A DNA stretch of 64,000 nucleotides from NCBI RefSeq assembly GCF_905220365.1, contig NC_061143.1, positions 10,478,001 through 10,542,000 of the forward strand, in the 5' to 3' direction. Position 1 is the first letter of the stretch. Each line of letters begins with the position of its first letter. Below the pieces are notes generated by a model. That model saw only the letters and a list, made by a program, of their open reading frames with translations. It was not told where the DNA came from and did not search any database. This document shows, piece after piece, positions 1 through 13,572 of the stretch. This DNA comes from Vanessa cardui. Taxonomy: Eukaryota > Arthropoda > Insecta > Lepidoptera > Nymphalidae. A program made the translations under genes and the position numbers.

Positions 1-149
1 TAGAATTATTCTATATTATATATAAATATATATTTCAATATGCTGTTTAACGGATGATTACATAAATAAATCAGACATGTAAATCAAATCAATTCAAATC
101 AACCAAACTTTTCAATAAATAATTTTGAATTTTCAATATTTCAAAATTA

Positions 150-205
150 ACGCCGTTTCGGGAAATGGTCTCCACTGAAAAGAAACGGCAAGAAACTCAC
201 AATGG
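150..205 (-). mobile_element. Jockey-like LINE 3' UTR remnant
   Basis: CCGTTTCGGGAAATGGTCTC and ACGGCAAGAAACTCACA recall the LINE 3' UTR in reverse; decayed. Confidence 0.4.
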
Positions 206-3200
206 TCTTTAGATAATAAAGTAGATGTATATATAGTCTTTAGATAGTAAAGTATATGTAGTTATTTAGATTTACAAGTTATTTAATTACAATTTTTCTT
301 AATGGATCCTGCGTCGTAGCTTGAGCTGAGTCGAATTATCTTATTTTAAATTTAAATGATTAATAGAATTTATTGTTTAGTATTCTTTATATTAAAACAA
401 AGTCTACAAAAAAGAATAATGTTGTAACAATCAAAACTGTATCAAGTATATGTATTTTCTTGCCATAATAAAAAAAAACAGTAAGAAAAAGGAAGATTCT
501 ACACAAATAAGTGATTATTATTATTGTTGCTGTCTTTGTCACCCTATCATCAAACCAACGGTAACAGAAAGAGAGAAACAAATATTTTATTTGTCACCCG
601 TAAACTGGTACTTATATATTATAAAATTAAAGCTAATAAAGTCAATTTTAAATTAATTATTAACTTAACTGTCAATTATAAAATCATATTATAACAAGCA
701 ACAGCTGCAACACAACTTTAAATAATTGTAATTTTTTCAGTGCAAATAATTTTAATTGGCACAAAAATTAAAAGCGCACAGTTTACATATAATTTCCATA
801 GATGGCGTTACCTGATGCATATCTATAAAATATTAACTATAATATTAAATCGATGTTACCAATTAACGAATTCTTTTAATTGAATTTTGATTAATCAACG
901 TAAATTTTAATGCATAGAAATACATATTAAATATTAAATAAAATTATATGATTTCTATGTTCAATTGTTCAACCAAAAAGGTTTGAAGTTTATTTTGATT
1001 TCTTTCAATTACATCATAAAACAAAGACGTATATTAAAATAATGTACTATCGATGACATGACCTTTAAATATTTTCTATAATGATTAACTTAGCTAACAC
1101 ACCCTCTCACTAATAAACCGAAGCCGGCTGTACATACAAAGCATTGTCTTCCTCATTCTAATGTCAAATTTCTTAAGCCAGAAAGAGAAGTAAATAAGTA
1201 TAAAACTAGTGACCCGCTACCCAACGTTTATTAGTAACAATGTGTAGTCTACATAAAAAAAGTAGAGTCACTTATAAAGCTCTGCTAACTATAATTACGT
1301 AACGTTATACCGAGTACTATTAAAAAGCAACCAGATGTTTACAGCACGGAGCTGAGCACGTGTGACCAATTATAAGACAAAGGACGGCAGACATTGTCGC
1401 GTTACCTACGGCGCAATTGTGATTATAACTTGTTACCGAGAAAATGATTATAATAGTTGTTGAACCTTAGCTGACCGCAAGAGTCATAAATGACATACAA
1501 ATAAAATTGAAAGAAAAATTGTAGAGTTTAGTAGTACAATAAATTCTAGAGACATCATCGATGTGAATGTGACCACTGTATTTCATAATATTAGATATTA
1601 AGTTTAAACCCCAAGCTTTTCTATTACATTAACATTATTAAAAATGGTCGTAAAAAAATCTGCGAATACTAGAATAAATATGCAATCTACTAAAAAATAT
1701 ATAAGTTACTCAAACAAGGTTTGTAGTAAGTATAAACCATACAAAGAAATGCTCAAAAATATCACTTAAGATCAAAAATTTTAATAAACTTCTTAAACAT
1801 TTGCAAGGCTATATACACAAATTAGTAAACTAAGCCTCAAAAGCTATTTACCCCCAAAGCATTAAACTTATAATATCATAAACTTTACAACAATATCGTT
1901 CGTATTAAACCAGCATTAACGCTTTACGTCGCCATAAAGTAGTAATCTCACTATTAAATTCAGTGTTTTACAATTATAATTTCCCATTTCATAACATCAA
2001 CAATGATACCTTCTAAATTACTGGACGTGGGAACAACAGACATGCATCATTGCATGAGAAAATAAATGAAAATGTTTCAAAGACTACATAAATTACTCCA
2101 TTAAAATCCTGCTTTGTTTTATTGACAATTAAATCAAATTTTATAATGCACTGTTTCTCGTAAGCGTGTTCTGTTTAAGCGTTATTATCATCACTTATTA
2201 CATAATCGTCATTAAAAACATCATCTACAAGTTTAAATGCTTTCGTTTATGAATCACAGGCTGTATTAAAAGTTCCATCTCTAAGATTAAAATAAGAATC
2301 GTGACAAGTATGAAGTCTTAAAATTACGATGGGTCCGGATAAACTGAGTGAAACCACTAATCATAAGTATGCTTTAAGTTTCAAGGGCATTCAAAAACCA
2401 GTTCTGGAGCAATAAATTCACGTTATACCCGAAGTTTTTGTTGTTGATGAACCTAATTTGGGTGTTGTTCCATTTCTGGACGTATTTAAAGACCCTTAAA
2501 TACACTCTTTCATTTTTGTTATTGGCAATTTGATTTGCAATTTAATTTGTTTTTATTTTTCGACTAAATTAAAATGTTTCGTTTTAAGTCTCTCTTTTAA
2601 TGTTTTTTCCCTAAAATTACTTTGTTTTGAATACTTACCTGATCTCTGATCATTTAATAGTTGTAAATCAATGATTTACTAACATGACCTTGATTATATC
2701 AAATGTTAAGAAAGATACAACTCATTGTAGGCACATATTTTAGCCCTATTATATAAATATTACTTTATAAGATTTCAAATTATTTTCATAAATTCTACCA
2801 CGATGATTCCAGAGATGCGTAATTTTAATTCCGATAATGTTTTCTCAGTAGGACGTTCGCTGGTTTTCCTCTCATCCTTCTACGAATGACCGACCCTTTT
2901 CTTAGTATTCGCTGTGTTTTGTGGTCAAATCGCGATCTTTTATGTTATGCTTGGAAGATATTCAAAATGAGTTTGTAAGGATCTATAACAGTGTTTATAT
3001 TATTACAATCTCATTATTTTACTTGTTCATTATTTGATAACTAATTACGAATCTTTTTGTTATTATTTTATTATTTAATAACATTATTTTGTTTTCAGGT
3101 AAGTCAATTTTCAATTCCGCTAACTGCTTGTCTGGTAAGTACTATTTAAGATAATATACAATACTGTTGTTAGATTAAGATCAGATATGTATTCCAGTAA

Positions 3201-3613
3201 ACATATTGTATACATGTGATCTAAATCGAGAGCATCTTGCTCCATCAAATTAAGTCAAGCATAAAGTTCAATCACTTTTCCTAATCTTTATAAGAAAAAA
3301 ATTGACACCGAACAATACCAAAAGGTGCTTCTTATAGTATTCATACTTATTTACAAAATCTACCTTATGGTTTAGATCATAAAACCTATAATTCAATGTA
3401 AATAAATGATGTAACGGTACTGTTAAGTTTGTGGGATCGATCGATCCATCAAACACAGTTTATTAAATGTCGGATTAACTTTCTTCTAGGCTTAGAGGCG
3501 TCATATGACAAGTTTCAAAGATATTATTGTCTGTCTGTTGCGTAACAATGAAAATATTACCTATTTTTAATTAGATTATTCATTATCTATTTAATCTATG
3601 GAATTAAAATTTA
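206..3613. other. No recognisable feature
   Basis: AT-rich single-copy-looking DNA. The short open frames near 387-656 and 3268-3456 are low complexity and not supported as genes. Confidence 0.5.
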
Positions 3614-3866
3614 TCTATACATACATACATATAATAAAATTGGAGTGTCTGTTTGTAATATTAAAATGGCCCCCTTTGACTCAATGCTTATGTATGCACT
3701 GTACATATACCAAAATAACATTTTTTAACAATTTTTGTCTGTCTGTTTGTTCCGGCTATTCTCTGGAACGACTTTCACTAGCGGATAACAGATATAATAA
3801 GCAGTAACTTAGGCTACAATAATATTTTTCTTTAAGTTAACAAAACGTGAAACGCGAATAAACTAT
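3614..3866 (+). mobile_element. Helitron, second subfamily, decayed 3' end
   Basis: Matches the 22499 copy from TCTATACATACATACAT through TTCCGGCTATTCTCTGGAAC. The terminal CTAG has become CTAT. Confidence 0.7.
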
Positions 3867-4530
3867 TATTTTAATAAATTTTAAATTTTTAGAATTGGCT
3901 TTGGAGTCAAAAATCGTATCAAGAAAAAGGATATTTGAAATATTAATAATACTTTTATATCAGTAATGTTGTTACGTAAACACATACACTTTTATTATTA
4001 TTTATAATATGCTGATTGCCTATCAGCTCAAAAAAATCTTTGATTTCTTCAATTATGATAATTAATTCAATTGTATGTACTATATGACAAACATTTAAGT
4101 TATCAATTTCATAGTCATTTCGTATTCGATTCTTTGAACTGTAACTTTGTACATATGTTATTTATGAAAAATGATTACACACATCAAAGTAATATATTGT
4201 CATAAAGTAACTAAACTAAGTCTGTTTTTCATTCGGTTGATATCGCAAGTTCTCTATTAGAGAACACAACAAAACTTAAAAACTATCGGAACGAAAGCAT
4301 AAATCATTTGCGAACGTCCAATACAAAGTGCCAATAGACAATATCTGATGGTACATTTTAACAACACACTACATTAGCTACAATGTCACGTTAATCTAAT
4401 ATAGTATCTATTGCTTTGAAATAGGGTTTAAAATCGTATGTTCGACCAAAATCAACTGCAAGAAAAAGTTTGAAAATGGAATAGAGAAATAAGAGCACCG
4501 GCATCAACGTTTGCTCTGATACACAAAACC

Positions 4531-4719
4531 TTATGGATGCAACGCTTCATTTAGCAAAACTATGTCGAATTCATCTTCTATACTATCAGATGCGATGTTT
4601 TTACTTAAAATTGCCCTCGGATTTAATGGAACCACATCCACTCGTGTGCTCTGATAAATTAGTACTTCGGTACGCTTCTTGCTTCTTGTAATTTTACATT
4701 GTCGTTCTAGACATGACAT
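4531..4719 (-). other. Unidentified 62-codon open frame
   Basis: The peptide has ordinary composition (RSKKRTEVLIYQSTRVDVVP, then DSIEDEFDIVLLNE), unlike the low-complexity frames common here. No domain, splice pattern or repeat match was recognised. It may be a transposon remnant or chance. Confidence 0.2.
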
Positions 4720-5349
4720 ATGGAATAGTTAAGTACCATTTTTTAGGAGCCATGTTTTTAAACTGCCATATAGATCTTTTCTTTCTAAATTTAAATAAAA
4801 TTATATGTATCTTGTTCACCCAAAATTATCATTAGACATTTATAAGTTGGTTCCATTTTTGGTTAGCATTATCAATTGATTGGTATTCCTTGGTATGAAT
4901 TAAATGAATGAATGAATTTCGAGTGTCACTTCGTCAAATTATTAAGGGACCTATCAATATCAGTCACAATTGCTATATTGGATTTATGATATTCGATAAT
5001 TACAATGTTAGCTATAAATAATTAAAAATGCCTTCAGGTGAGTTAATTTTAATTGACTTTCATCCATGGATAATAACATAATTGTATTTAATTAAAAGCC
5101 GAGGCAGTTTAATTGATGGAATTTACCTCCCTTAATTGATAGAATTTCTAACTTAAACTTCTAACTTCAGATCCTTCTCGATAGATTCCACATTCCAAGC
5201 ATGATTGACAACACTTCTCAATTTAAATAAAACCTGTAACTCTCGTAGCATGATAAATAAAAAAATATTATAATCATAGTTGCAAGTAAAACATTTTACA
5301 ATGCTCCATGAAAATTAACAGCAGTACAATATCAGCTAGAATATAATAT

Positions 5350-5578
5350 TTCGACGACTTCTGTGGTCGATTAGTGTGTACACCGGTTTTCATAGCTACG
5401 CCACTCCGAGATCCCGGGTTCGATTCCCTGAGTCGATGTACAAAATTCATTAGTTTTCTATATTGTCTTGGGTGTATGGTGCCGTCGTTAATTCTTATTT
5501 TCCATAACACTTGCTTTAGCTACTTACACTGGGATCAGTGTAATGTACGTGATGTTGTACAATGTTTATTTATTATTA
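5350..5578 (+). mobile_element. tRNA-derived SINE family C
   Basis: Nearly full-length, with an intact B box, GGGTTCGATTCCC. The 3' end reads GGGATCAGTGTAATGTACG then TTTATTTATT. Open frames here are SINE text. Confidence 0.75.
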
Positions 5579-5908
5579 ATATAAAATACCAAGGATGTGT
5601 ACATTATGATGGTTGAAAATAAATCAGTTTTCGTTTATCAAAGCTAATGGACGGGGCATTTGCGAATAGTCACGACAAAGGTTTCAGTGGCATTCGTCAT
5701 TATCTCTGTATGACGTGCCCAGCTTGTGCTGGGATGTGCTTTTATGCCCTAATGTTGAACTATCACGATTGTGAACGAGCAAATGGGTTTCATTATTTAT
5801 TCATAAGAGTTATGAAACAGATTGAACGTATTGTTTATTTGAACAAATGGTAAACTAAACAACACTTTAAAAAAAATTATACATAATCTTTGTCTCGCGT
5901 ATCGCTCA

Positions 5909-6106
5909 AAGACAATGGCGCTGTAAGAAATATTAACTATTCTTTACATCGTCAATGCTCCACCAACCTTGGGTACTAAGATTTTGCGTCCCTTGTTCCT
6001 GTAGTTATACTAGGTCACTCAACCTTCAAACATTCAACTGGAAGACAACAATACTGAGTGCTGATGAGTGGATGGTACCCACCCAGACGCGTTTGCACTC
6101 ACCTCC
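5909..6106 (-). mobile_element. SINE-like repeat B, partial
   Basis: Minus-strand piece with GACAATGGCGCTGTAAGAAA, CCACCAACCTTGGG and ACCCACCCAGACGCG. Its 3' tail end is lost. Confidence 0.65.
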
Positions 6107-6447
6107 ATGTATTATTAAATATTTATAGAAAAATCCATAGTATACAAGAAGTTCAATCAAACGATCATTAACAATTCATCAACAAGTAACATTTAATAAT
6201 ATAAAATTAAATAATAAACACCACTTATATAAATAACTGTTATTATTAATAAAACAGAAGGATATGTATCTGTATCAGAGATCCAACATCAAGATCACAA
6301 GAGTAGAGATTAAAAAAATTGTCACTAGAGGTTATCAAACCCACCATTAACGGAACAAATAGTTACATAATTAATACTAAATATATAATTAATCATCTAT
6401 CAAAAAAAATCAAGAAAACAGATAAAACACAAGACCAGACTAACTTT

Positions 6448-6715
6448 TCACTATATATTATAAAACAAAGTCTGCTTATGGCCGCATATGTTTGTCTGTA
6501 TGTTCGAGATAAACTCCAAAACTACTGAACGGATTTTGATGCGATTTGCACTAATAGACTGGTTGATTCATAAGGAAGGTTTAGATATATAATTTATTAT
6601 GGTTTTTGTGTAAATGTGTTGAAATAGAAGGATCATTGTTAAACATGTCGGAAAAAGCAACAAAAAATATATAATAACTTACGTCCACCCGTGCGAAGCC
6701 GGAACGGGCCGCTAG
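6448..6715 (+). mobile_element. Helitron, third subfamily
   Basis: TCACTATATATTATAAAAC start, CTGAACGGATTTTGATGCG in the middle, GCGAAGCCGGAACGGGCCG then CTAG|T at the end. Confidence 0.75.
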
Positions 6716-7159
6716 TCGAATCACAATCATCAAAACCTACACACAGACTTAAAGAAACATCAACATCACAAGCTATTATTGTACTGTATCCAAAAACAGA
6801 ACGGATAAACCATGGCGACCATAATGCGATGCCATTAAGATCACCATATTATTACAGCACCATTACATCTGACATTATGGTGTAATAAGTAACATCTAAC
6901 GTTTGTAAATCATCCATGGTTAAAAAGCTTACCATAAAAATATCGACATGTATGTTTATGTGAGTTATGTGTGCAATACAAATTATATTTGTCATCGAAG
7001 TTATTTTAAGATGACTTATTACCAGCTTATCATAATAATATATAGATCGTTGCATATATGTAGTTCGTTTGTTTGTTATCTTTTCTTATTAATGTTGCTA
7101 GAATTGTAACAGATATTCTCGATATATTGATTTCTATTTATATCGAGGTTAAATAAATT

Positions 7160-7424
7160 TCTTGGTGGCAGGCCAGGTACCACCCACTCATCAGTTATTC
7201 TACCGCCAAACAACAGTACTCAGTATTGTTGTGTTCCGGTTTGAAGGGTGAGTGAACCAGTATAACTGCAGACAAGAGACATAACATCTTAGTTCCCAAG
7301 GTTAGTGACACATTGACAATGTAAGGAATAGTTAATATTTCTTACAGCGTCATTGTCTATGGGTGATGGTGACCACTTACCATCAAAGTCCATATGCTCG
7401 TCCGCCAACCTATACTATAAAAAA
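7160..7424 (+). mobile_element. SINE-like repeat B (GGTTTGAAGGGTGAG type)
   Basis: About 265 bp: starts CTTGGTGGCAGGCCAGGTAC, passes GTGTTCCGGTTTGAAGGGTG and CTTACAGCGTCATTGTCTAT, ends CGTCCGCCAACCTATA and an A-rich (AAAT)n tail. At least ten copies in this window on both strands show it is a dispersed, tailed retro-element. Its class is not certain. Confidence 0.75.
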
Positions 7425-7618
7425 TAAATAAATAAATAAACATGAGATAACATCAGATACATTACTCTGAAAATCAGAAGTAACGACGGTACCACAAAGA
7501 CACAAAACCCAAGACAATATAGAAAACTAATGATAATCTACATCGAGTCGGCCTGGAATCGAATCCATCGTACCCATGAAAACCGGTGTACAAACCACTC
7601 GTCCACGGAGGTCATCGA
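7425..7618 (-). mobile_element. tRNA-derived SINE family C
   Basis: Minus strand, tail to tail with repeat B across a shared A-rich stretch. The head complement near 7618 reads CACTCGTCCACGGAGGTC. The body includes GACAATATAGAAAACTAATG and TACATTACTCTGA. Other copies at 5350, 31847, 36839 and 58738 define the family. Confidence 0.7.
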
Positions 7619-8118
7619 GGATAACATTGTTATAGATCACCATTAGTTATAAAGTAATATATTTAGATATATAACACAATAGCAGCCCTCAGTTCAATTG
7701 AAAAATATATAATTTTATCAGTGCACATTTTATGGTATAACTTATTGGTTTTGTTAATTTTATAAAATTTTAAAAATGAATTTCTAATTCTTATCTCTAT
7801 CTATTCTTATCTATTATTGATTATGTTTAATTTATATTTATATTACATATTGTGCAATGTACATGGTGAGACTAATAAACAGAAGAATATTTGTCAAGAT
7901 TATTATGAAAAAAATAAATAAATAAATAAACAAAAATGTATTGCCTAAATCAGTTTGTACAGCAATAGTTAGCAACAGAAATTTTGAAGTAGGTTAAACC
8001 TGTATCTCAAATACCCGCTCCTCCTCCTGGATATACATATACCGAAACATACAATTTTAAACTAATAAATATTTAACTTATTTTTAAGATTAAAAAAGGA
8101 AATGGAAAACATTTTACA

Positions 8119-8149
8119 TGTGTGTGTGTGTGTGTGTGAGTGTGTGTGT
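8119..8149 (+). repeat. (TG)n microsatellite
   Basis: TG repeats with one GA interruption; an 85-codon frame across it is not a gene. Confidence 0.85.
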
Positions 8150-8783
8150 ATTAGTGTGGGTATGTATTATATAATTTTATTTTTTATACCTATTTACTTA
8201 TTATTATTATTATGTTTTTTTTTGAAATATATGTTTTACAAAATAAATAAAAAAAACACTACACTTAACACTAGTCGAACGTTATACTGCTTTACTGGTA
8301 TGCGTGCATATAATGGCCAAACGTTGGTTGCTATTTTATTTGACTATGAATCTTTATAAACAAATAATCAAAAGAGAAAGTTTCTACAATATTTGGAAAT
8401 TGATGTTAATCATTTGAAAAACAGTTCTTATTAATAAAACAACTCACATAAAAATAGTTGCTTAAACATTTTAATTAATTAAAGATAAATAGACGCATCA
8501 AAAAGCAGTGTACTCTGAGTTGTATAAGTAAGCACAGTTCAGGCGAAAAGATCGCTTATAATATTATAGTCGTCTTTATAAAACCTTAACATAGAAAAGC
8601 AAGAGGAAAACTAAGTACATTAACTCATCATTAACTCTATGACGATATATGTTCACTCAGCATTAAGCTCTATCGAGATGCGGCGTTGAATTGCATAGGA
8701 GAGCAACTAGGATGAAACTAAGAACGAGACCGTACATCGTACAGTAGTGTCATCAAAAAATAGTATTAAAAAATTATGTAATA

Positions 8784-8955
8784 CTAGTAGTCGTGTTAGG
8801 GTTGTTGGTTGTCATTTTTCAGGCACAAAGCTATTTTTTTCCCTTTCTTGGATTTCAATTTTTCTTCATACCAAATTTCATCGAATTCGGTTCAGCGGTT
8901 TGGTCGCGATACACAGACAGACAGAGTTACTGTCACATTTATAATATTAATATCA
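8784..8955 (-). mobile_element. Lep1-like Helitron
   Basis: CTAG at 8784 (A before it), CATCGAATTCGGTTCAGCGG, CAGACAGACAGAGTTACTG and TTATAATATTAATA at the 5' end. Confidence 0.7.
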
Positions 8956-9137
8956 ATTACCTCCAGTGACGACGGATTTCGTATAGAGAGTGATGGATAT
9001 TTTTTGCATTAAGTAGGAATTGAAATTAAACAGATTTATTTTTTGGTATATGTTATGAATTGAAGTCGTAATAATAATAATTCTAAATTAATATATATAA
9101 AGTAATGACAGTATTTTTTGCTGAATATACACGGTTA

Positions 9138-9440
9138 GTTGGCGAGATGGCCCAGTGGTTAGAACGCGTGCATCTTTACCAATGATTGTGGGTTCAACCC
9201 AGGCAAGCACCGCTGAATTTTCATGTGCTTAATTTCTGTTTATAATTCATCTCATTCTCGGCGATGAAGGAAAACATCTTGAAGAAACCTGCATGATGTG
9301 TCTCATTTCATAGAAATTTTGCCTTATGTATATTTCAGCAAATTGCATTGGAACAGCGTGGTAGAATATGTTCCAAACGTTTTCCTCAAAAAGGGAGAGT
9401 TGGCCTTACCCAGCAGTGGGAAATTTACAGGCTGTTGTTG
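9138..9440 (+). mobile_element. tRNA-derived SINE (Metulj-like), recent copy
   Basis: The head has pol III boxes (A-like GGCCCAGTGGTTAGAACGCG, B-like GGGTTCAACCC). The body includes CATGTGCTTAATT, then AAACCTGCATG, GGAACAGCGTGG and CCCAGCAGTGGGAAA, and the tail is GTTGTTGT. An exact 12-bp duplication, TATACACGGTTA, flanks it (9126-9137 and 9441-9452). Confidence 0.9.
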
Positions 9441-9452
9441 TATACACGGTTA

Positions 9453-11904
9453 TTGTTACGTTAAATATGTCACTGACATAAAAATATAGTATTTTTTTAT
9501 GAACGCACTCGTAGGTTCTGTTTTTCACTAATCGACACGGAACTCTAATAACACACGCGACGCATGCGCCTGCGCATCGTCATCGTGACAGGCTGTAATG
9601 GCGGTGATGGCACTTGATTATAAAAGAAGAAATAATTTTTATATCCAGTTAATGGATGCTCCTACATAGACACACGGTTACAGAGTTTATAGGGCAAAGC
9701 AATCTTAGCTATTAGGGTCGAGATAATATTTATATGTATTAAATTGATTTAGCACATTGACAGATGAATGAAATATAGTTTATATCTTTTCAAACGAAGG
9801 TAATGATGATCATGCTGTTCTCTTGACCGATTTCTTCTGACACAGCAGATGTTTTCCAAGGAAGAATGAGCCCTATTCCCTATACTTTTACTCTTAAAAT
9901 CGGATAGCACGGCAATCAAAGAATTTAATTTGCAAGATTAATGGATTTTTAAATATTTCTGAGGTACTGGAATTTAAGGACTTCCAAATAAACTTTTTTA
10001 CTTAGTAATTCTCTTCTGTTACTAAAAATATCATGATAGTAAAACCAATTACATTTCAATTAATTTCACCTGAGCTTTTCCCACTCCATGTTAAACACCA
10101 AGAAGGCAGTTAAAGTAAGAATAAAATAAAGTGTTAAGATTTTATAATTGAAAGTTTTTTTATATTGTCACATCAAATGTCAACCAATTAGCGTCGAGCA
10201 GATTAAATAAAAAAAATCTCCTTAAGGGAACGATACATTATGTATCCCTATCATAAAATACAAACTTATTAAATACATTTTGGTGCAATATTCAAACTTA
10301 AAAAAAAAAGTGTTTTTCATGTATTAGCACATTAACTACAACTCAAACTCATGGTCAAATTTACATTACCTGCACCGGTTTGGAAAAGAAACATCGAACA
10401 TATAAAAAATGCAACAAAGATCTGGTTCTTAACTGTTGTTTGTTGTACAAACGAAACAGCCGTGTGTATCATTGCGTGTACGCATCAAGTACAGACCCAC
10501 CCTACTCGCAGTAACTGACGTAGAACTTTCAAACGTTGCAATTTAATACTTACTACACAGCAATAGAGTTTAATTTCCATTGTATTTAATTTAGTCGATC
10601 ACGTCTTATTCTCTTTAATGATTAGTAATAATCTCCGCTTAATTTATCCTAATAGCTAGGTTAAGTGCTAATTCACTGTAATATTATCACTTTAGAACAG
10701 TTTAAATACTTTAAAGGAAATTTCAACATCAGTATAAAACTATTAAGTGTTTTTCTAAGTGGTAACACTGTATTATAAATGAATATTTGAAATGAGGAAA
10801 ATGCTCATACCTACCTACAAACATTACTTTATATGGTATATATATTTTTTTTTTAAGACAAAGTTCCAAATCGATCTTAAACAAAGGGACTAGAACGTCT
10901 TAACTAATTTGCAGGTTTATTGAACTCGTGAGGATACCTACCTTTAGTGACATAAACATCACTCTCCTAAAATTAAAAGGTCATTATAAATAGTAATATT
11001 TATTTTTATTATAAACAATATTCAAGTTTTTATTTTGATCACAACTTGAAACGTAATTATTGTTACTATGAGAGAACCGTCTCTTACTGGATTGACTAGT
11101 TTACTGATACCTTCGTTCTTCAAATCACTCAGAATTTCCACCTATCGTTAAATATATATGTATTTCTCGGAAATTTTATATCTATGGCCAGTTTTCGAGC
11201 CATAAAATCGGTAACACGTAATCTATCATCGTTTAACGCTACGCTATATCTAATGCTAATATTTTTTAATAGTAAACGTTGCTCGTAAACAAATCGTACA
11301 CTTACAAAGACCAAGGATTCCTAAGCATTTATAAATCATAAGTCTAAAGTTAGCTAAATCGCAAGGAATTATCGTGCACAGAGTTAAATAAGCTTAACTA
11401 GGATAAGCTGCGTCGTAAAGCCAATGGTAGCTGGCGCGGTGGACTTGTGTTACACCGAAACGAATGTCAGATTAAATATTCAATGCTCGCTTTGATCACC
11501 TCGAGTGGGTAACAAAAGTTAGTATAAATTTTGATTAACTTTAAAAATATAAAGACTATATAACTAGAAATAGGTTCTATAAAAAATGTTAATCTTATGA
11601 TTATAAGAAACAAATACAAACTAGGTACGCTTTAACAGAAATTAATAAACAAATAGAACACATACAGAGAAGGTTAGAACAGTTAGTTCGACCATTAAAC
11701 ATTAATATCTTGAACAGCACTTACAAGGTTCAGTAAGTTTGTCATAATACATACTTATATTAATATTAGCGGAAAAAATATTCGTCTGTGAACTAAGCCA
11801 CAGTCGTTTTGTACAGCAAATTGTAGTGATAGATACAATTGAAAATCAAAATATTCACGTACTCATAACAGGACATCATGTTAGAATTTAAATAAATGTA
11901 TAAC
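9453..11904. other. No gene seen; one CpG-rich spot
   Basis: Around 9558-9582 there is ACGCATGCGCCTGCGCATCG, similar to an NRF1-type palindrome. The rest is AT-rich without recognisable repeats or coding. Confidence 0.4.
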
Positions 11905-11960
11905 CACCACCGATTCGGAGAGCAGATTCTACGGAGAAGAATGAGCAATAAACTTAGTAT
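11905..11960 (-). mobile_element. Jockey-like LINE 3' UTR remnant
   Basis: ACCACCACCGATTCGGAGAG and ATTCTACGGAGAAGAATGAG match the reverse of the LINE 3' UTR. Confidence 0.4.
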
Positions 11961-12437
11961 AAAATAAAAGAGTGTTTCAGTAAAGAATAATTTTTATTTA
12001 TGAAATATACTTACTGATATAATAAATCGTCGACTGCGATACTGAAAATATTAAAAATAATTATTTACTTTAATATATACCAAAAAAAATGTTATCTAAA
12101 TTTATTACACATACATATATGTAAAATAAATTACACTTCGAAATTCAAAAGACTATATACATTTTCGAATCGTAACGGTGTAAACGCGGACGTACTAAGT
12201 GGGCACATAGTGCACTTCAACTAACGAATAAACTGGCGTTTAAGTTTTGATTTATTAGCCCATTGCGTATCGCGGACAACGGTAAATGATCACGGAGCGT
12301 CAGAGTCCACGCTTCGAATCCGAGTTTTATAACGCATTGTGTTCAAACTATTCATAACGACAAATATTATTAAATTTATAAGAAGTTAGGTGGATATTTC
12401 AGTATCTTGTGAGGATTTAGAGGCTAAGGAGGAACGC

Positions 12438-12670
12438 AGATGGCATCGTTAAATTTTCATGTTATTAATTTGTGTTTATAATTCATCTCTTGCTCGTCGG
12501 TGAGGGAACCTGCATGTAACTAATTTCAAAGAAATTCTGCCACATATTTACACACCAACATGAATTGGAGCAGCGTGGTAGAATATGCTCCTAAACTTCT
12601 CATCAATAGAGAAAGGAAGTCTTAGCCCAATTGTGGCAAATTAACAGGCTGTTAATGTTGTTGTATGTTG
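12438..12670 (+). mobile_element. tRNA-derived SINE (Metulj-like), head lost
   Basis: Retains the AATTTTCATGT, TTTATAATTCATCTC, ATTGGAGCAGCGTGG and ACAGGCTGTTAATG blocks. The tRNA head is missing or unreadable. Confidence 0.65.
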
Positions 12671-12736
12671 TATAAATAATTTATCAGAAAAGTATTTTTT
12701 TTTATATCGGTTATTTAATTATCATATCTACACTTA

Positions 12737-13000
12737 CTTGGTGGTAGGGCTTTGTGCAAGCCCGTCTGGGTAGGTACCGGTAAACAACAGTACGCAGTAT
12801 TGTTGTGTTCCGGTTTGAAGGGTGAGTGAGCCAGTGTAACTACAGGCACAAGGGACATAGCATCTTAGTTTCCAAGGTTAGTGGCACATTGACGATTTAA
12901 GGAATAGTTATATTATTTCTTACAGCGTCATTGTCTATGGGTGATGGTGATCACTTACCATCAGGTGGCCCATATGCTCGTACGCCAACCTATACCATAA
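12737..13000 (+). mobile_element. SINE-like repeat B
   Basis: Full-length copy from TTGGTGGTAGGGCTTTGTGC to CCAACCTATACCATAAATA. It follows a decayed tRNA SINE. Confidence 0.78.
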
Positions 13001-13572
13001 ATATATATATTTATATATATTAGTACTAATCTCATTACCTCTTTTCCAAATTTATCTATACTTTTTTAACTGAATATCTTAAACAAAATATCCAATTACA
13101 AATTGTAGATGGATTCAAATTAACTTCTACAAGCACTTAAGCAAATATGAATATTAATTTTCGATCCAATGCGTTTTATCGAGAATTAATTATCATTGTG
13201 TTGATACTAAGAGACAGTTTAATAGATAGTCATATAAAATATCTATTTGATGTTACCAGTTATATTCACTGGCTGTGTAATGTATATTTTTCCCTTTCTT
13301 TAACCAGTAAACTCAACTCTTTAATTGAATGTATTAAAACGAGTAAATGTAGAGTTTCTTAACGGTTCTTGATAGAATCTATATATATATCATTTTGATT
13401 TTGATATGATTCGATTAAGAATGTACAATCGAACTTATCACTCCCTTAAAGAACATTTAATGTTATTTATAGTAAGTTATAGTATAGCTAAAGCTTAGCA
13501 CTATAATTTTAATGATCACAATCATCCAATTGTATACAAATTACGAAACAAACAAACATTCTATCTATTACC

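Noticed and set aside
5374..5616. 80-codon plus frame
   Set aside because: Entirely within a family C SINE.
8102..8359. 85-codon plus frame
   Set aside because: It reads through a TG microsatellite.
9141..9215. tRNA gene at the SINE head
   Set aside because: Pol III boxes are present but the cloverleaf and acceptor stem are not; the copy continues into SINE body and has SINE target duplications.
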